A stretch of 64,000 bases of DNA, taken from contig CAWGEH010000028.1 of NCBI GenBank assembly GCA_963821505.1, forward strand, positions 1-64,000, read 5' to 3'. Origin of the DNA: VAZQ01 sp963821505 (GTDB lineage Bacteria; Pseudomonadota; Alphaproteobacteria; Rhizobiales; Xanthobacteraceae). Position 1 is the stretch's first letter. Each line of letters begins with the position of its first letter. The notes below the pieces were generated by a model that was not told the DNA's origin, ran no database searches, and saw nothing but the letters and a program-made list of their open reading frames with translations. Positions 62,344 through 64,000 of the stretch are shown here, one piece after another. A program made the position numbers and the translations under genes.

Positions 62344-62844
62344 ATGGCAAAGGCTAGCCGCATCGTTGCTGCCGTCGGCCTCTTGTTGACCTCGACCGCC
62401 GCGGTCCTGGTGACGGATATCGCGACGGCCTTTCCGGCGTCCGCCCATGAGGATCACGGACATTTCTCGGCCGGCGAGCCGGGTGACCCGCACAAGCCGG
62501 CACGCGTCGTCAGGATCAAGATGTTCGAAGGCAGCGGAAAGATGGGTTTCGACCCCGCGCGGATCGCGGTGCGCCGGGGCGAGGCAGTCCGCTTCGTCCT
62601 GCAAAACGATGGCGAGGAGGATCACGAATTCGTGCTCGCGACGGTCAGGGAAAATCGCAAGCACGCAGAGCTGATGAAGAAATTTCCCGAGATGGAGCAT
62701 GACGACCCGAACGCGAAGCGGGTGCTGCCGCACGGCAACGGCGAGCTCGTTTGGAAGTTCACCAAGCGCGGCGAGTTCGAGTTCGCCTGTCTCATTCCCG
62801 GCCACTATGACAAGGGGATGTTCGGCAAAGTGACCGTGAAGTGA
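62344..62844 (+). CDS. secreted cupredoxin
   Basis: 166 residues. Signal peptide (IVAAVGLLLTSTAAVLVTDI to SAHED), then a plastocyanin/azurin-like domain: MGFDPARIAVRRGEAVRFVL, QNDGEEDHEFVLATVRENRK (first His) and FEFACLIPGHYDKGMFGKV (Cys, His, Met), the type 1 copper ligands. A His-rich N-terminal EDHGHF may bind more copper. AAGGAG lies in front of the ATG. It follows the oxidase by 15 bp and could be its electron partner or a copper carrier. Confidence 0.92.
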   Translation: MAKASRIVAAVGLLLTSTAAVLVTDIATAFPASAHEDHGHFSAGEPGDPHKPARVVRIKMFEGSGKMGFDPARIAVRRGEAVRFVLQNDGEEDHEFVLATVRENRKHAELMKKFPEMEHDDPNAKRVLPHGNGELVWKFTKRGEFEFACLIPGHYDKGMFGKVTVK

Positions 62845-62870
62845 AGGGCATGAGTGAAAGGAGGCAATCG

Positions 62871-63176
62871 ATGCGCAAGGTAACTCTCGTTTGCGGTCTT
62901 CTTCTTGCATTCGCGAGCGCCGCACCGCCGGGCGCGGGCATGGCGCAAGCGGCGATGATCAACGGTCAGGTCACCAAGATCGACGAGTCCGCCGGCAAGA
63001 TCACGCTCAAGCACGGGCCGATCAAGAAGCTCGGCATGGATGAAGGGATGACGATGGTGTTCCGGGTCCAGGACCCGTCCATGCTCAAGCAGGTGAAGGT
63101 CGGCGACAAGGTCAAGTTCGACGCCGACCGCGTGAACGGCCAGTTCACGGTCACCAAGATCGAGAAAGCCAAATAG
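62871..63176 (+). CDS. CusF-family periplasmic copper-binding protein
   Basis: 101 residues from ATG 62871, with AAAGGAGG 7 bp upstream. Signal peptide MRKVTLVCGLLLAFASAAPP to AQAAM. The small OB-fold: INGQVTKIDESAGKITLKHG, PIKKLGMDEGMTMVFRVQDP, KVGDKVKFDADRVNGQFTVT. CusF Cu(I) ligands (His in LKHGP, Met in GM-n-GMTM) are in place; the Trp of E. coli CusF is replaced, as in many homologues. It lies 26 bp after the cupredoxin and closes the copper gene set. Confidence 0.9.
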   Translation: MRKVTLVCGLLLAFASAAPPGAGMAQAAMINGQVTKIDESAGKITLKHGPIKKLGMDEGMTMVFRVQDPSMLKQVKVGDKVKFDADRVNGQFTVTKIEKAK

Positions 63177-63279
63177 CAGAAGACCGAGGCATTCCGATGT
63201 TTGGCCGCGCTACTTTGCGGCCGCAAAAATTAGTCCGGCGATGCGAATTTGTCGTCTGGACGGCGAGAAAAGAAATTGG

Positions 63280-63646
63280 CTACTTGCCCATGACGTTCTC
63301 GGCGGCGGCCATGAGACTCGATCTTCGGGTTCTGCACGCAATAGGCCGCGAGCTTCTCGGCCTTGGCCTTCATCTTGTCGAGATCGATGACGGCCGGATC
63401 CTCTTCGTCGGTCAGATAGCCGTCGAGCCACATGGTGATGGCGTTGACGGTGTCCTTCGGGAATTCGGCGAACTCCCTGCATTTCAGGGTGGAAAGATCG
63501 ATCGCCTGGGCGCTGGCGCCGCCCGCGCCGAACACGGCGGCGGCAAGGAAAAGCGCGCTTGCGGCGCTCGCCAGCAGGCATCCCCGCTGACGGCCGGAGA
63601 TTTGCCGCCGCACAGCGCCATCGTTACCGGCCGCAGACCTATCCAT
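63280..63646 (-). CDS. HdeA/HdeB-family periplasmic chaperone (frameshifted)
   Basis: About 122 residues (ATG 63646; 63673 possible). A signal peptide (LLASAASALFLAAAVFGAGG, ASAQA) precedes IDLSTLKCREFAEFPKDTVN, AITMWLDGYLTDEEDPAVID and LAAYCVQNPK, with the two Cys that form the HdeA disulfide. The end is one frame over (SSLMAAAENVMGK, TAG at 63280-63282); an extra A at about 63332 explains it. HdeA-type proteins prevent aggregation in acid. Convergent with the copper genes. Confidence 0.82.
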
Positions 63647-63700
63647 CTCGAGCCGCCCCTCGCTTTGCATCAATACGACAAGCCGGCGTGATCCCGCCGA

Positions 63701-64000
63701 TCATGTCGCGGTCCAGTCCGGGCGGATCGGCCCGGACACGCCCTCAAAAGCCCCATCGGCGAGCTCGCAGACGAGGAGCCGCGCCGGATCGACCGGTCCC
63801 GGCATGGTGGCGCGGCCCTTCGGGATGCGCCGGAAGCCGGATTTGCCGTAGTACGGCTCATCGCCCACCAGGAGGACCAGGCGGTGCGCCCCCGCCTTCG
63901 CTTGCGCGAGCGCGCGCTCGATCAAGGCGTAGCCGATCCCGCGCTCGCGGAACGGCGGCTCGACGGTGAGCGGACCGAGCAGCAGCGCCTGGGTCTCGCC
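63701..64000 (-). CDS. GNAT-family N-acetyltransferase (C-terminal part)
   Basis: 100 codons running off the window end. Visible: LLLGPLTVEPPFRERGIGYA, then LIERALAQAKAGAHRLVLLV, GDEPYYGKSGFRRI. This is the GNAT acetyl-CoA pyrophosphate loop (R-x-x-G-I-G) and the YYGKSGF strand, of the YhbS-like subgroup. The end LLVCELADGAFEGVSGPIRP is also typical. The substrate is unknown; the N-terminus lies beyond 64000. Confidence 0.85.
   Translation of the reverse strand, partial: GETQALLLGPLTVEPPFRERGIGYALIERALAQAKAGAHRLVLLVGDEPYYGKSGFRRIPKGRATMPGPVDPARLLVCELADGAFEGVSGPIRPDWTAT

Noticed and set aside
1..64000. CRISPR arrays, rRNA operons, riboswitches, prophage structural genes
   Set aside because: None seen on either strand; no regularly spaced repeats of 25-40 bp and no conserved RNA motif recognised.

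Overview
The window is GC-rich and reads as the chromosome of an alphaproteobacterium of the order Hyphomicrobiales (Rhizobiales), close to the Bradyrhizobium/Xanthobacteraceae group. The grounds are many paralogues of the PF04392 (ABC_sub_bind) periplasmic protein family with the typical 'RREFI' leader, RIME-type and other palindromic repeats, DUF1236, DUF6111, DUF1285 and DUF2946 proteins, and small proteins of types common in that group. No rRNA, tRNA or CRISPR array is seen. The genus cannot be fixed from the window. A b/c1 fusion gene (fbcH), as known from Bradyrhizobium, is absent: petB and petC are separate.

Layout. 1-5.2 kb: the end of leuC, then leuD, a MetE-like methyltransferase, a decayed paralogue of it, and a Rieske protein with a long helical tail. 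5.3-24.4 kb: an accessory 'graveyard'. It holds IS1182, IS110, IS5 and IS3 elements or pieces and a DDE-integrase element. Three PF04392 genes are fused head to tail by 4-bp overlaps, and other copies are intact or broken. There are pieces of brkB, GFA, DUF3489, TPR and histidine-kinase genes, two families of dispersed repeats, several small lineage-type proteins, and one intact GHKL ATPase with an Ig-like domain. 24.5-30.3 kb: a compact integrative element (tyrosine integrase, AlpA-like excisionase, RuvC-like nuclease, DUF3987/primase replication protein, small HTH protein) with a perfect 25-bp inverted repeat just after the primase gene. It lies against the 3' end of the cytochrome bc1 operon petABC.

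30.4-51.5 kb: mostly core genome. It contains petABC, trmL, hemF (carrying an in-frame palindromic insert), a DUF2158 protein plus AAA ATPase, a TauE-type exporter, a DUF1236 protein, cca-DUF6111, NUDIX-DUF1285, kup, and a MoxR-DUF58-DUF4159-membrane protein operon.

51.7-63.2 kb: metal handling. A dyad resembling Fur/Zur operators precedes a DUF2946 protein and a ZnuD-like TonB receptor that appears fused to two further Omp25/31-type barrels. Next come a hydrolase without a visible serine nucleophile and a MerR regulator with a textbook 19-bp-spacer promoter in front of a cupin-like protein. A copper set follows: His-rich protein, lipoprotein, TolC-like channel, multicopper oxidase, cupredoxin and CusF. 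The window ends with an HdeA-like chaperone and part of a GNAT acetyltransferase.

Quality caveat. About twenty otherwise intact genes, including essential ones such as petC, carry single-base frameshifts, nearly all of them +1 insertions. I read these as sequence or assembly errors. Genes are reported across them, with the site noted.
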